Positions 1-7,770 are shown, numbered from the stretch's first letter. The stretch is DNA of 64,000 nt from Streptomyces sp. JJ66 (GCF_019303495.1 NZ_JAEVFI010000002.1:97398-161397); one strand, 5' to 3'. Made by a program: numbers and translations. The notes: generated from the sequence alone by a model not told the origin.

Positions 1-165
1 AGTGACGAGGGCGGACGCGGGCTCCAGCTGGTCAACCTGCTGTGCCGGCGCTGGGGTTCGTGCCGGACGCCCACGGGGAAGATCGTCTGGGCCGAACAGG
101 ACATCCCAGACGGCGCCCTCCCCCCGGACGGCACCGATCCGACGCCCCCACCCCTCACGGAGTAG
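1..165 (+). CDS. C-terminal end of an ATP-binding (anti-sigma kinase-like) protein, partial
   Basis: Frame 1 is open from base 1 and stops at TAG 163-165, giving the last 54 residues of a protein that begins outside the window. It contains DEGGRGLQLVNLL followed by a Trp-Gly and GKIVWAEQ. This is the end of a GHKL/HATPase_c_2 domain, where the G-x-G-L stretch belongs to the ATP lid. The same pattern (DEGGRGLFLV ... GKVIWAEQ) ends the SpoIIE phosphatase at 22289-24595, so the two are paralogues. Whether this one is a free-standing serine kinase/anti-sigma factor or the tail of a larger phosphatase cannot be told from here. The stop codon lies in the first unit of an 18-bp tandem repeat. Confidence 0.75.
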   Translation, partial: SDEGGRGLQLVNLLCRRWGSCRTPTGKIVWAEQDIPDGALPPDGTDPTPPPLTE

Positions 166-261
166 GGACCGATCACGGGGTAGGGACCGTTCTCGGGGTA
201 GGGACCGATCACGGGGTAGGGACCGATCACGGGGTAGGGACCGATCACGGGGTAGGGACCG
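163..261. repeat. 18-bp tandem repeat, about 5.5 copies
   Basis: Units of TAGGGACCGATCACGGGG start at 163, 181, 199, 217 and 235, with a 9-base partial unit at 253-261. The copy at 181 differs (GTTCT in place of GATCA); the other full copies are identical. The TAG that opens the first unit is the stop codon of the preceding gene. Near-identity suggests recent expansion by slippage. No function is evident. Confidence 0.9.
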
Positions 262-797
262 TCCGCCGACGCACCGCGCGGGCCCCGGACACACGACGGT
301 CCCCGGTGATCCGATGTGGCACCCTCCACCCCGGTCGTCGCCGGGGTTCCGGTGCCCACGGATCGCCGAGGGCCTAGCCAGGGCCCGCTAAAAGTCTCCT
401 GCCGACGAACGTCTCCGTCAGCGGTGCGGCTCTCCGACTACCTGGTATACGTCCAGATTCCTCCCGTTTCACCCCCGGGTCAACCCCTGACCCGCACCCC
501 GCTGGCCTCCCCTGAAGCCCGCCCTCACCCGATCGGTCGGCCGCCATCCCCACCGCCGCGCGCGACCCCGCGCCAATCCCAACGGCCGTGCACCACAGCG
601 CACTTGTGCGGGTTCTCACCGGACCGGGCCGCGACGCGACGCGCGCCGGAGCCGCGAGCCAAGTGGCACCGGCCCGGCAACCACCCGAGGCTGAAACGGA
701 ACGCATCGGCGCGTGTTCGCCGCGTGACGGCCCCCGGTCCACCGGACGTGGCCGCACCCCGCAGGGCCTCGCCACCCTCACCAGCAGAAAGAGACCC
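262..797. other. intergenic stretch without a recognisable gene
   Basis: About 540 bases between the tandem repeat and the CHRD gene. Reading frames here are Arg/Pro-rich shadows without family resemblance or a convincing ribosome binding site. The promoter of the downstream gene is presumably in the right half, but I see no clear -35/-10 pair. Confidence 0.5.
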
Positions 798-1568
798 ATG
801 AACCGCACTACCGCCGTAGCCCTGGCCAGCGCAGCTGTCCTCGCACCCACGCTCGCCCTCGCCCCCACGGCCGTCGCCGGCGGCATGCCCAAGGGCGATT
901 CGGTGCACCTCCAGGCCCACCTCAAGCCGGTCCCGTTCAGCAAGGTCAAGGGCTCGGGCACCGCCATGGTCACCCTCAAGGGCAACCACGCCACCGTCAA
1001 GGTCAAGGCGAACGGTCTCCTCCGCGAGGCCCCGCACGCCCAGCACTTCCACATCGCCGCCAAGGGCCAGTGCCCGCCCGCCTCGGCCGCCCGCACGGTG
1101 AACGGCCGCAAGTCCATCTTCACCACCGACGGCGCCCCCTTCTACGGCCCGATCGGCACCTCGCTGACGACCACCGGCGACACCAGCCCCGACTCGGGGC
1201 TGGCCATCGACCGCTTCCCCGTCGGCTCCACGATTGACTACCACCGCACGATCAAGGTCAGCGACGCCGCTGCCAAGAGCCTGCGCGAAGGCACCGCCGT
1301 CGTCGTCGTGCACGGCATCGACGTCAACGGCAACGGCAAGTACGACGACGTTCTCGGCCCCTCCGACCTCGACAAGAGCCTGCCCGCCGAGGCCACCAAC
1401 CCGGCGCTGTGCGGACCGCTGATGATGTCCGCCAAGGGCCCGGTCAAGGGCGGCCTGGGCGGCAGCCAGGACGCGGACGCCATGGGCACCGTGGCGACCA
1501 CCGCCGGGGTGGGGCTCCTGGCAGCCGCCGCCGGCGCGCTCTACCTGCGCCGCCGCCGCTCCGCCTGA
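798..1568 (+). CDS. secreted CHRD-domain protein with C-terminal membrane anchor
   Basis: 256 residues. The ATG at 798 is preceded by AGAAAGAG, so it is preferred over upstream in-frame starts. Residues 1-31 form a signal peptide ending AVA/GG. Residues about 40-200 look like a CHRD domain: GSGTAMVTLKGNHATVKVKA, a beta-rich core with AQHFHIA, then HGIDVNGNGKYDD near the end. The last 30 residues are a hydrophobic helix followed by RRRR, the layout of a sorting signal, but no LPxTG or LAxTG is present. A class F sortase starts 14 bases downstream, so the pair is probably co-transcribed and the protein is displayed at the cell surface. The biochemical role of CHRD proteins in Streptomyces is not established. 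Confidence 0.82.
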   Translation: MNRTTAVALASAAVLAPTLALAPTAVAGGMPKGDSVHLQAHLKPVPFSKVKGSGTAMVTLKGNHATVKVKANGLLREAPHAQHFHIAAKGQCPPASAARTVNGRKSIFTTDGAPFYGPIGTSLTTTGDTSPDSGLAIDRFPVGSTIDYHRTIKVSDAAAKSLREGTAVVVVHGIDVNGNGKYDDVLGPSDLDKSLPAEATNPALCGPLMMSAKGPVKGGLGGSQDADAMGTVATTAGVGLLAAAAGALYLRRRRSA

Positions 1569-1582
1569 CGGAAAAGCCAGTC

Positions 1583-2209
1583 GTGCCCAGCCCACGGCTC
1601 GGTGGCCGCCGCGGTGCCTTCACCGCGGCGGCCACCGCCTGCGCCGCCGCCGGCAGCGTCCTCATCGCCCTCGGACTCCCCACTCCCCAGCCACCCCCGC
1701 CCCCCGCGCCCACCACGCCCGCCCCGGCCGCCGCGCCATCGCCCCCCGGCCCACACTGGCGTCCCCTGCCACGCTCGGAACCCTCGCGCATCCGGGTCCC
1801 CGCACTCGGCCTGAGCACCCCGGTCGAGCCCGTCGGCCTGGACGCGGACGACTCCATCGCCCTCCCCCGCGACCCCGCCCACGCCGGCTGGTTCACCCAC
1901 TCCCCCACCCCGGGCGAGAGCGGCAACGTCCTCCTCGTCGGCCACCTCGACTCCGCCACCGGCCCCGCCGCGTTCTACGGCCTGGGCGCCCTGCGCCCCG
2001 GTGACCGGATCGTCATCGACCGCCACGACGGTCAACCCGCCGCCTACGCCGTGACGCAGACGGGCGTTCACCCCAAGAACGCCGTTCCCGCCACCGTCTA
2101 CGCCCCCACCACCGCACCCCGCCTCACCCTCATCACCTGTGCCGACTGGGACCCCAGCCGCCGCGCCTACCGCGCCAACCTGGTGCTCACCGCCAGCCCG
2201 GTGCCCTGA
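1583..2209 (+). CDS. class F sortase
   Basis: 208 residues from GTG 1583, with GGAAAAG upstream. A membrane segment spans about residues 11-33. A Pro/Ala-rich spacer follows to about 56. The sortase barrel carries His121 (VGHLDS), Cys186 (LITCADWD) and Arg in the RRAYR stretch at about 193-197, the expected catalytic triad. The order membrane anchor, Pro-rich linker and short catalytic domain fits actinobacterial class F sortases rather than class E. It follows the CHRD surface protein, which may be its partner. Such enzymes cleave a sorting motif and join proteins to the wall or to each other. The substrate motif here is unknown. Confidence 0.88.
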   Translation: MPSPRLGGRRGAFTAAATACAAAGSVLIALGLPTPQPPPPPAPTTPAPAAAPSPPGPHWRPLPRSEPSRIRVPALGLSTPVEPVGLDADDSIALPRDPAHAGWFTHSPTPGESGNVLLVGHLDSATGPAAFYGLGALRPGDRIVIDRHDGQPAAYAVTQTGVHPKNAVPATVYAPTTAPRLTLITCADWDPSRRAYRANLVLTASPVP

Positions 2210-2305
2210 CCGGCCCGCGCCCCGCTGCCACCTGGTGGCCCGAACCCGCCCGGGGTCAGGCACACTTGCCGTACCGCAGCCCCGCGCGTACGAAAGGGAA
2301 CAGGC

Positions 2306-2890
2306 GTGATCACTCTCACGAAGGAAGACGGCCCGGCGGACCTGACCGGCGTCACCCACATGTCCATCGGCGTCTCCTGGGACGCCACGGCCGGAGGAAG
2401 CGGGGGCCTGGTCGGCAAGCTGCGCCGCAAGGTCGGCACGGACCTCGACCTCATCGCCGTCGCCATGCAGGGCGCGGACCCGGTACGCCTGGCCGGACTG
2501 GACTCCCTCGACCCGCTCGGCAACGGCTCACTCGTGCACAGCGGGGACAACCAGACCGGCCACGGAGACGGCGACGACGAGACGGTGACCGTCGAGTTCG
2601 GCCGCGTCCCGCCGAACATCACCGCCATCGTGTTCGTCGCCGCCGCGTTCAAGAAGCAAAGCGCCTTCAAGAACGCGCGCAACATCAGCTTCAAGGTTTA
2701 CGACGCGACGGGCGGCAGCACGCAGCAGGTCGCCGACATCTGGCCCAGCCTGCTCACCACCGACAACGGCTGCGCCGTGGCCAAGGCGATCCGCGAGGGC
2801 GCGGGCTGGAAACTCCAGGTCATCAACGAGACCGGCAAGATCAAGCAGGGCGACGAACACTCCCTGATGCGCTTCGCCGTCAGCAAGTAA
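2306..2890 (+). CDS. TerD-family calcium-binding stress protein
   Basis: 194 residues from GTG 2306, with GAAAGGGA 8-14 bases upstream. The sequence begins ITLTKEDGPADLTGV and contains IGVSWDA, DLDLIAVAM, SLVHSGDNQTGHGDGDDE and a late KQGDEHSLMRFAVSK; Asp-rich turns of this kind bind calcium in the TerD/CABP family. Length is normal for the family (about 190). Streptomyces carry many paralogues linked to stress and differentiation as well as tellurite resistance. The gene stands alone and is followed by a strong hairpin at 2921-2977. Confidence 0.85.
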   Translation: MITLTKEDGPADLTGVTHMSIGVSWDATAGGSGGLVGKLRRKVGTDLDLIAVAMQGADPVRLAGLDSLDPLGNGSLVHSGDNQTGHGDGDDETVTVEFGRVPPNITAIVFVAAAFKKQSAFKNARNISFKVYDATGGSTQQVADIWPSLLTTDNGCAVAKAIREGAGWKLQVINETGKIKQGDEHSLMRFAVSK

Positions 2891-2920
2891 ACCGCCACTG
2901 CCCCCTCCCAGAGGCGCCGC

Positions 2921-2977
2921 GCCCCGCACGCCTGCTGGCTCACCCCGGGCGAGCAGCCAGTGCGTGGCGTGCGGGGC
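2921..2977 (+). terminator. hairpin terminator after the terD-like gene
   Basis: GCCCCGCACGCC (2921-2932) pairs perfectly with GGCGTGCGGGGC (2966-2977), and an inner CTGGCT/AGCCAG pairing extends it. It starts 31 bases after the stop codon. There is no T-run, as is usual in high-GC actinomycetes. Confidence 0.65.
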
Positions 2978-3074
2978 AAGCCGGACAGGGCCGACGGTCC
3001 TCGCGTGTGGGGGGCGTGGCCCAAGCCGTGGCCAGGAGGCACCATGCCCGGAACCAGCCTGAGGAACGCCGCTT

Positions 3075-3091
3075 GTAGTAACCTGTACTAC
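3075..3091. promoter_or_regulatory. inverted-repeat operator abutting the antitoxin start
   Basis: GTAGTA-ACCTG-TACTAC is a perfect 6-bp inverted repeat ending at base 3091, directly before the ATG at 3092. A TANNNT-type -10 (TAACCT, 3079-3084) lies within it. The mRNA could therefore be leaderless, with the Phd-like antitoxin binding the palindrome for autorepression, the usual arrangement for this family. The binding role is inferred. Confidence 0.6.
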
Positions 3092-3334
3092 ATGGAGACC
3101 ACGGCCCGCGAGTTCAACCAGAAGTCCTCGCAGATCCTTGCCATCGCAGCGCGCGGGGAGACCGTCACCGTTACCAAGAACGGCACCCCCGTCGCCCGGC
3201 TCGTGCCCGTGACCGGTGACGACGTCCCTCCCTACCCGACCGACCCGATGGGAGACATAGATCTACCCGAGCTTGGCCTGCCCGACCTCACCGATGACGA
3301 TATTCAGGAAACGCTCAGGGGAATGGGCTCGTGA
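3092..3334 (+). CDS. Phd/YefM-family antitoxin
   Basis: 80 residues. ATG 3092 follows the palindrome directly and lacks a ribosome binding site, which suggests leaderless translation. The N-terminal 40 residues (METTAREFNQKSSQILAI, then TVTKNGTPVARLVPV) are typical of the Phd/YefM DNA-binding fold. The C-terminal half is acidic (DIDLPELGLPDLTDDDIQE), as expected for the toxin-neutralising tail. The toxin gene begins inside its stop codon (GTGA overlap), so translation is coupled. Such proteins repress their own operon together with the toxin. Confidence 0.88.
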   Translation: METTAREFNQKSSQILAIAARGETVTVTKNGTPVARLVPVTGDDVPPYPTDPMGDIDLPELGLPDLTDDDIQETLRGMGS

Positions 3335-3777
3335 ACCTGGTCGCCGTCGCGGGCACCAATGCCCTGTACCGCCTGCTCGACCCGAACCTGGCGGGACACG
3401 CCGAGCACAAGAAGGCGCTCGCTTCGGTTAGTCACCTCGTCGTGTCTCCGATGGTCCTGACCGAACTGGACTACCTCATCACAGCACGGGCAGGTGCCCG
3501 CAAGGCTCTGGCTGCTGCCCGGTTTGTCGAACGCAACGTCGCGACACGCCGATTCGAGGTGCCTGCGGTCAGCCCGTATCTGAGCACCGCCATCGCGGTG
3601 GCTGAAGGGTACGCGGACGCCGACGGCGGTAAGGGTGTGGGATTGGCGGATGCGATGAACGTCGCCCTGGCTGCCGCGTACCGCACCGATGCTTTGTTCA
3701 CCAGCGACCGGCACTTCCGGACGTTGCGTCCACTGACCGGCCATGCCGCGTTCCGGCTCCTGCCGGACGACCTGTAG
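3331..3777 (+). CDS. PIN-domain (VapC-like) toxin with altered first active-site position
   Basis: 148 residues from GTG 3331, overlapping the antitoxin stop. PIN-domain RNases use four acidic residues. Here TELDYLI supplies the Glu, and GLADAMNVALAAAY and FTSDRHF supply later Asp residues. The N-terminus reads VAVAGTNALYRLLD, where the family normally has V-D-T-N. The first catalytic Asp (residue 8) is therefore Gly, encoded by GGC, one base from GAC. Either the toxin is inactivated while the pair persists, or there is a base error in the sequence. Partner and location clearly mark it as the toxin of the pair. Confidence 0.85.
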   Translation: MNLVAVAGTNALYRLLDPNLAGHAEHKKALASVSHLVVSPMVLTELDYLITARAGARKALAAARFVERNVATRRFEVPAVSPYLSTAIAVAEGYADADGGKGVGLADAMNVALAAAYRTDALFTSDRHFRTLRPLTGHAAFRLLPDDL

Positions 3778-4136
3778 CTGCGCTCGAACCGGGCACGGCA
3801 CCCGTGGGCGGAACCCGCTCGCCTCCGCCCGGGCGGTGCCTCTCCCGCGCGTTTCCGGCCGGGTGCCGCGCACCCGTGCTCAGCGCGGGCGGCGTCGCGT
3901 CACCCCGTTCGGGAGGCGTCCTCGGGCCACACCCCGTCCACCGGCACGCCCGCCACCCGGGCGGCCCACACCACGCCGAGCACAGCCTGGCAGCAAGCAC
4001 AGGCGCGGGGCGCGCCCGCACCGACGTACCGGGTACCCAGCAAGCGGCCCCACGACCATTCGGGAGGCCGCTCGCTGTTCCCCAACTCGGCGTCAGGGGT
4101 AACGTCCTGAGTGTCACCACAAAACTGGAGGCCAGT
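3778..4136. other. intergenic stretch, no confident gene
   Basis: 359 bases between the toxin and the XRE gene. A minus-strand frame ending at 3900 contains an ACACC cluster and a short plausible-looking tail, but it has no start with a ribosome binding site. The right end holds the ribosome binding site CTGGAGG (4126-4132) of the next gene. Confidence 0.4.
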
Positions 4137-5384
4137 ATGGCGCAGTGGGCTGAATACAGCACCGGTGAGCGCATCAAGATGCTGCGGGGGAAATCGACGA
4201 CGCAAGCCTCGCTGGCCGAGATGACGGGGCTATCCGTCGTCACCATCCAGAAGGCTGAGCAAGACAAGAAGTTGACCCTGCCAACCCTGATGAAGATCGC
4301 GGCGGCCTTGTCCGTAGACACCTCCGTGATTCTGGGCCAGCAGGCTCCGCGCCGGGCGATGGACCAGAACATCCGTGCCGCGCTGCGGGCGGTATCGGGT
4401 GCGGTGCACGACGCCGCGCTGGGGTTCCATCCCGAGCACACGGAACCGGTGCCGCTCCCGCAACTGGCCGCCGCCACCGAACGCGCTTGGGACCTGTACT
4501 GGTCCGGCCAGTATGTGGAGCTGGGCGCGATCCTCGTACCGCTACTCTCGGAGGCGTCGGTCACAGCCCAGCAGGCCGATGGCGAGGACGAGTTGCACGC
4601 GCTCAAGCTGCTGTCTGACGCGTATCAGATCGCGGCGTGCGCGGCGAATCTGCTCAACTCGCGCGACTTGGCCTACGCCGCCGGGGGCTACGCCCGCGCG
4701 GCCGCACTGCGCGGCGGCGACTCGCTGCGTGCCGCTCGCGTGGACTCGGCGCTCGCCTGGGTGTACATGCGCGACGGGCGGTTGGCGGAATCCCTCGCCC
4801 TCTCGGAGCGGGCGGCGGCCAGCGTGGAGCCTAGCTACTCCGACCACAGCGCGGAGCAGCTGACCGTTTACGGCAACCTCGTCACGCACTGCGCGGTGAC
4901 GGCCGCGCGTCTGGAGGTGGAGGACCGGGCGCGCGACTTCCTGTCCACGCTGCATGCCGTGGGCGCACGCCTGGGCAGCGAGCACAACTTCCACGGCGCC
5001 CGTTTCGGACCGGTGACCGCGACCACGCAGGCGGTAGGGGTGAACGCCACGATGCAAAGCGCGGGCAAGGCGTTGGCACTCGCCAAAGACCTGGAGGACA
5101 CGCAGCTTGGCGCGCTCGCAGATTCGGCCCGCAACCGGTACCGGCTGGACATCGCCATGGCCCAAGCCGACGCCCGCATGTGGGACGCCAGCCTGGAGAC
5201 CCTGGAGCGGACGATGCTCGCCGCACCGGAGTGGAGCCGCCACCAGGCACTACCGGGCGTGATCGCACAGAAAGTCGGACGGGCCTCCACGGCGAGGCTA
5301 CGTCGGGTCATGGCCATGATCGACATGCCGCCAATTGCCGGAATGGGCACCCTGGCACCGCCGACCCACAAGACAAGCCGTTGA
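4137..5384 (+). CDS. XRE-family regulator with TPR-like C-terminal region
   Basis: 415 residues. The ATG at 4137 follows CTGGAGG; longer in-frame starts upstream give no sensible protein. Residues about 12-66 form a helix-turn-helix: RIKMLRGKSTTQASLAEMTG, then VVTIQKAEQDKKLTLPTLMK. The remaining 330 residues are Ala-rich helices with repeated 30-40 residue spacing (for example AWDLYWSGQYVELGAI and ARVDSALAWVYMRDGRLAES), like the TPR sensor regions of Streptomyces XRE regulators that often bind small ligands. The layout resembles the regulator in the lanthipeptide cluster at 53894-54862. Its targets may be the three small genes that follow at 5587-6609; this is inferred from position only. Confidence 0.82.
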   Translation: MAQWAEYSTGERIKMLRGKSTTQASLAEMTGLSVVTIQKAEQDKKLTLPTLMKIAAALSVDTSVILGQQAPRRAMDQNIRAALRAVSGAVHDAALGFHPEHTEPVPLPQLAAATERAWDLYWSGQYVELGAILVPLLSEASVTAQQADGEDELHALKLLSDAYQIAACAANLLNSRDLAYAAGGYARAAALRGGDSLRAARVDSALAWVYMRDGRLAESLALSERAAASVEPSYSDHSAEQLTVYGNLVTHCAVTAARLEVEDRARDFLSTLHAVGARLGSEHNFHGARFGPVTATTQAVGVNATMQSAGKALALAKDLEDTQLGALADSARNRYRLDIAMAQADARMWDASLETLERTMLAAPEWSRHQALPGVIAQKVGRASTARLRRVMAMIDMPPIAGMGTLAPPTHKTSR

Positions 5385-5586
5385 CTCGCCCGTGAGCCGA
5401 CTGGGGCCTCGCACGTCCCGGACGAGTGCAAGCTGACGCAGCAGCAGAACTCGCATGAGCAGGCTCACTTGCTGACTAGACGGCGGGACGAGTGGTACGG
5501 GTCGGACGACTTCAAACAGCATGACTTTCAGTAGTCGTCCATCCCCTTTCTGTACCTGCACAGCAAGTAGCGAGATCGTTACTCGC

Positions 5587-6003
5587 ATGAAGAGAACACG
5601 CGAAGACGCCGCCCGCCGGAGGCAGATCGCCGACGCGGCGGCCGGGTTGCCACCCGTGCACGTGGTCCTGTACGCCTGCGTCCCACCCAGCCACGACGCG
5701 GAGACGACCGTGCGGGGCCTGCACCGGTACGCCCAGGCCCGCGACTGGACACCGGCAGCCGTGCTGCTGGACCACAGCCCGCACGCCACCCCGGTGGAGC
5801 TACGCGAGCAGTGGACCCGGGTCGTGCAGATGATCGAGCGGCGCGAGGCTTCGGGCATCGTGACCCCGGTGCGGTCCATGTGCGGCTACACCGACACCGA
5901 ACGGCGACAGATCGACACCTGGCTGCGCGCACACGGCGCGTTCCTCGCCGTGTCAACGCGGGCCGGACAGGTCCTCGCGCCCCCTGCGGAAACCGGGCGG
6001 TGA
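5587..6003 (+). CDS. conserved hypothetical protein, resolvase-like fold without the catalytic serine
   Basis: 138 residues from ATG 5587. After a basic N-terminus (MKRTREDAARRRQIAD), VHVVLYACVPPSHDAETTVR, GLHRYAQARDWTP, LLDHSP and REQWTRVVQMIERREASGIV follow the order of motifs in serine-recombinase N-domains (Y-x-R-x-S, then D, then R, then a variable-loop strand). The catalytic Ser and the first Arg are absent, so recombinase activity is unlikely. An inverted repeat (GACGACT/AGTCGTC, 5505-5539) precedes it, and GCGAG/CTCGC flank the bases just before the ATG. It begins a tight three-gene run (5587, 6011, 6418). Function unknown. Confidence 0.6.
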   Translation: MKRTREDAARRRQIADAAAGLPPVHVVLYACVPPSHDAETTVRGLHRYAQARDWTPAAVLLDHSPHATPVELREQWTRVVQMIERREASGIVTPVRSMCGYTDTERRQIDTWLRAHGAFLAVSTRAGQVLAPPAETGR

Positions 6004-6010
6004 CGCGGCG

Positions 6011-6421
6011 GTGCTGACCCTGATCCCGCCCTTCCAGCCGCCGCCCACCGAGCAGCTGGCGATGGACGCCGGAGTGCACTGGGACGCGGTGCGCGCCACC
6101 GCCGACATCGCCGCCCTCGCGCTGCCCGAACTGGACGAGCAGCAGTGCGGCTCCGTCATCTGCGACGGCTACGGGGCGCTGGTGTACTGGCTGGTGCCGG
6201 TGCACGCCGCCGACGCCTGGACGCTGCCCACCGTGCGCGTGCTGAGCGCGCGTTCCTGCCTGGTGGTGCCCGCCCCGCACCGGGTCACCCCGCCGGGGAA
6301 CTTCTGGATGCGTCCCTTTGCCCGCGACCACTACCTCACCGAACCGACCGCCCTGCACCAAGCCCTGAGCCACGCGCTCACCACGGCACAGCCCGCAACC
6401 GATCCAGGGAGGCGGCCGTGA
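6011..6421 (+). CDS. hypothetical protein of a Streptomyces accessory family
   Basis: 136 residues from GTG 6011, seven bases after the previous stop. It contains GVHWDAVRATADIAALAL, VICDGYGALVYWLVPVHAAD, TVRVLSARSCLVVPAPHR and a C-terminal LHQALSHALTTA. I recall similar small proteins in Streptomyces accessory regions but cannot name a function. The mixed alpha/beta pattern and single Cys pair suggest a soluble globular protein. The next gene overlaps its stop codon (GTGA at 6418-6421), so the two are translationally coupled. Confidence 0.65.
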   Translation: MLTLIPPFQPPPTEQLAMDAGVHWDAVRATADIAALALPELDEQQCGSVICDGYGALVYWLVPVHAADAWTLPTVRVLSARSCLVVPAPHRVTPPGNFWMRPFARDHYLTEPTALHQALSHALTTAQPATDPGRRP

Positions 6422-6609
6422 ATGCCATGACCTGCACGGAGTGCGGCCTGCTGACGGACGACACCGTCGTGGCCGGACGCGTGCACGCCGCGACCGGGCC
6501 GGGCCACACCCTCTACATCTGCCGCCAGTGCCTGCCCCACACCCCGCCGTACCCGGACGACGACCTGACCACCCTGGCGCGCTTCCAGAGCTGGCGCGAG
6601 AACCAGTAA
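6418..6609 (+). CDS. small protein with two Cys pairs (zinc-ribbon-like)
   Basis: 63 residues from GTG 6418 (an ATG at 6427 is an alternative). It has CTEC near the start and CRQC about 30 residues later, the spacing of a zinc ribbon. Between them lies TVVAGRVHAATGPGHTLYI. It ends acidic (PYPDDDLTT). It overlaps the preceding gene by four bases. Metal binding is inferred from the Cys pairs. A second Cys-pair protein occurs in the same island at 11233-11439. Function unknown. Confidence 0.65.
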   Translation: MNAMTCTECGLLTDDTVVAGRVHAATGPGHTLYICRQCLPHTPPYPDDDLTTLARFQSWRENQ

Positions 6610-7064
6610 GCGCCAGCACCACCACTGTTGCTGACGCTGGTGCCCCTCCCCGAGCCTTCCGTGGTGTGTCTCGGAGTCCCCCATGGCCTGGCACGAGCAA
6701 TCCGCACCGCTCACGGCCCGAGCCGTCGTGGAGCACCAAACCCGCATGGCGCACGCCGACAGCCCGCGACCAACACGGCCACGCCGAGCCCCCGCGGACG
6801 CCACCGACCTAAAGCGGGTAACCCACAACGGAAGACTCCCGCCCCGGCCGTCCCGGAGTGACGGACGTACCGCCGGGGCGGGTCAAGACGAGGGACCGGC
6901 ACCACCGGGCCGTCCTCGGGCCGACGCCGAACCTGTGCCTACTCGTGCCCACAGCGCGGCGTCTGGTCTCTCCCGCACCCACCCCATGGCGACCGCAGGG
7001 ACAGACTCGCCAACCGTCCTCACGAATGACCAATTCAGACCCACAGAGAAAGGGAGGGCGCCTC
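6610..7064. other. stretch without a confident gene; possible gene debris
   Basis: About 455 bases. Long overlapping frames exist in several phases, but their composition is Arg/Pro/Ala-rich and none has a convincing start. Near 7014-7034 one frame encodes LTNDQF, the same hexapeptide as residues 7-12 of the gene at 11709. This part may be the remains of a second copy of that gene's beginning. Confidence 0.4.
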
Positions 7065-7361
7065 ATGCGAGCACTTCCGAGCCGACCGACGTTCGCCTGG
7101 CTGGAGATCACCGGCTTCTGCAACCTCAGCTGCCGCCACTGCTACGCGGGCTCGTCCCCACGTGCGCCCCACAACAGGCTTGCGCGCCCGACGCCGCCTG
7201 CGGTCCTACCGGCAGCGCCAGTGAGAACGAGGTCCGCCCCGGCATCACGAACCGCACGGTGCGCTACTACAACCCGGCGGTCGCACGCACGGACTGCTGA
7301 CCCGGAAGGGGGCGGGTTCGTAGAGCAGGGTCCTGCTCGGGGCGGGCAGTCGGTAGCGTGA
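7065..7361 (+). pseudogene. truncated radical SAM gene (N-terminal fragment)
   Basis: An AGGGAGG ribosome binding site (7051-7057) leads into ATG 7065. The first 33 residues include FAWLEITGFCNLSCRHCYAG, the start of a radical SAM enzyme with the CxxxCxxC cluster motif intact. After GSSPR (about base 7165) the frame turns into Pro/Ala/Arg-rich shadow sequence and stops at 7361. The remaining 300 or so residues of the barrel and any SPASM domain are missing. The good ribosome site and intact start point to a recent deletion. The enzyme type suggests that the locus once made a radical-SAM-modified peptide; this is inference. Confidence 0.75.
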
Positions 7362-7394
7362 CGGCACCAGCACCGCCGCCCCAACGGAGAACCC

Positions 7395-7751
7395 ATGCAC
7401 GAGATCGCCCTCTACCTCGCTCGCCGGGACGCCTACGCCGCATACCTCAGCGCCGCTGAGGCCGAATGCGGCGTCGCCCACCACCGCATCGACGGCCGGT
7501 TCGCGAACGACACCGAAGCCGTCGCGGCCGTGGACCAGGCGTACGCGGCGACCCGCGCGGCGTTCAACGTCCTCGCCGTCGAAGGAGAGGACACCGGACC
7601 CGTCAAACAGGCCCGGACCCTGAACGAGGTCCTGCGCACCCTGCATTCCGGCGGCGGCCACCACCCCGACTGGGCCGCCTTCCGCGACGCCCGTGACGCG
7701 TTCCTGGCCGCCGCCGCTGACCACCTCAAAAGCTTCCGCATCGAAGACTGA
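7395..7751 (+). CDS. hypothetical protein, helical
   Basis: 118 residues from ATG 7395, with CGGAG upstream. Predominantly helical and charged: YLARRDAYAAYLSAAEAE, then VDQAYAATRAAFNVLAVE, and a C-terminal RDAFLAAAADHLKSFRIED. No Cys, signal peptide or membrane segment. A strong hairpin follows at 7771-7805. Family not recognised; the clean start and normal codon use support a real gene. Confidence 0.65.
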   Translation: MHEIALYLARRDAYAAYLSAAEAECGVAHHRIDGRFANDTEAVAAVDQAYAATRAAFNVLAVEGEDTGPVKQARTLNEVLRTLHSGGGHHPDWAAFRDARDAFLAAAADHLKSFRIED

Positions 7752-7770
7752 CGGTTCAGACACGTCCCCT

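Noticed and set aside
3900..4205. Minus-strand frame of about 100 codons with an ACACC cluster and a plausible-looking C-terminus
   Set aside because: No start codon with a ribosome binding site, N-terminal part overlaps the start of the clear XRE gene, and no family match is recalled.
6683..7300. 205-codon plus frame across the radical SAM fragment
   Set aside because: Composition is Pro/Arg/Ser-rich; it contains the LTNDQF echo but no coherent protein and no ribosome site at its start.
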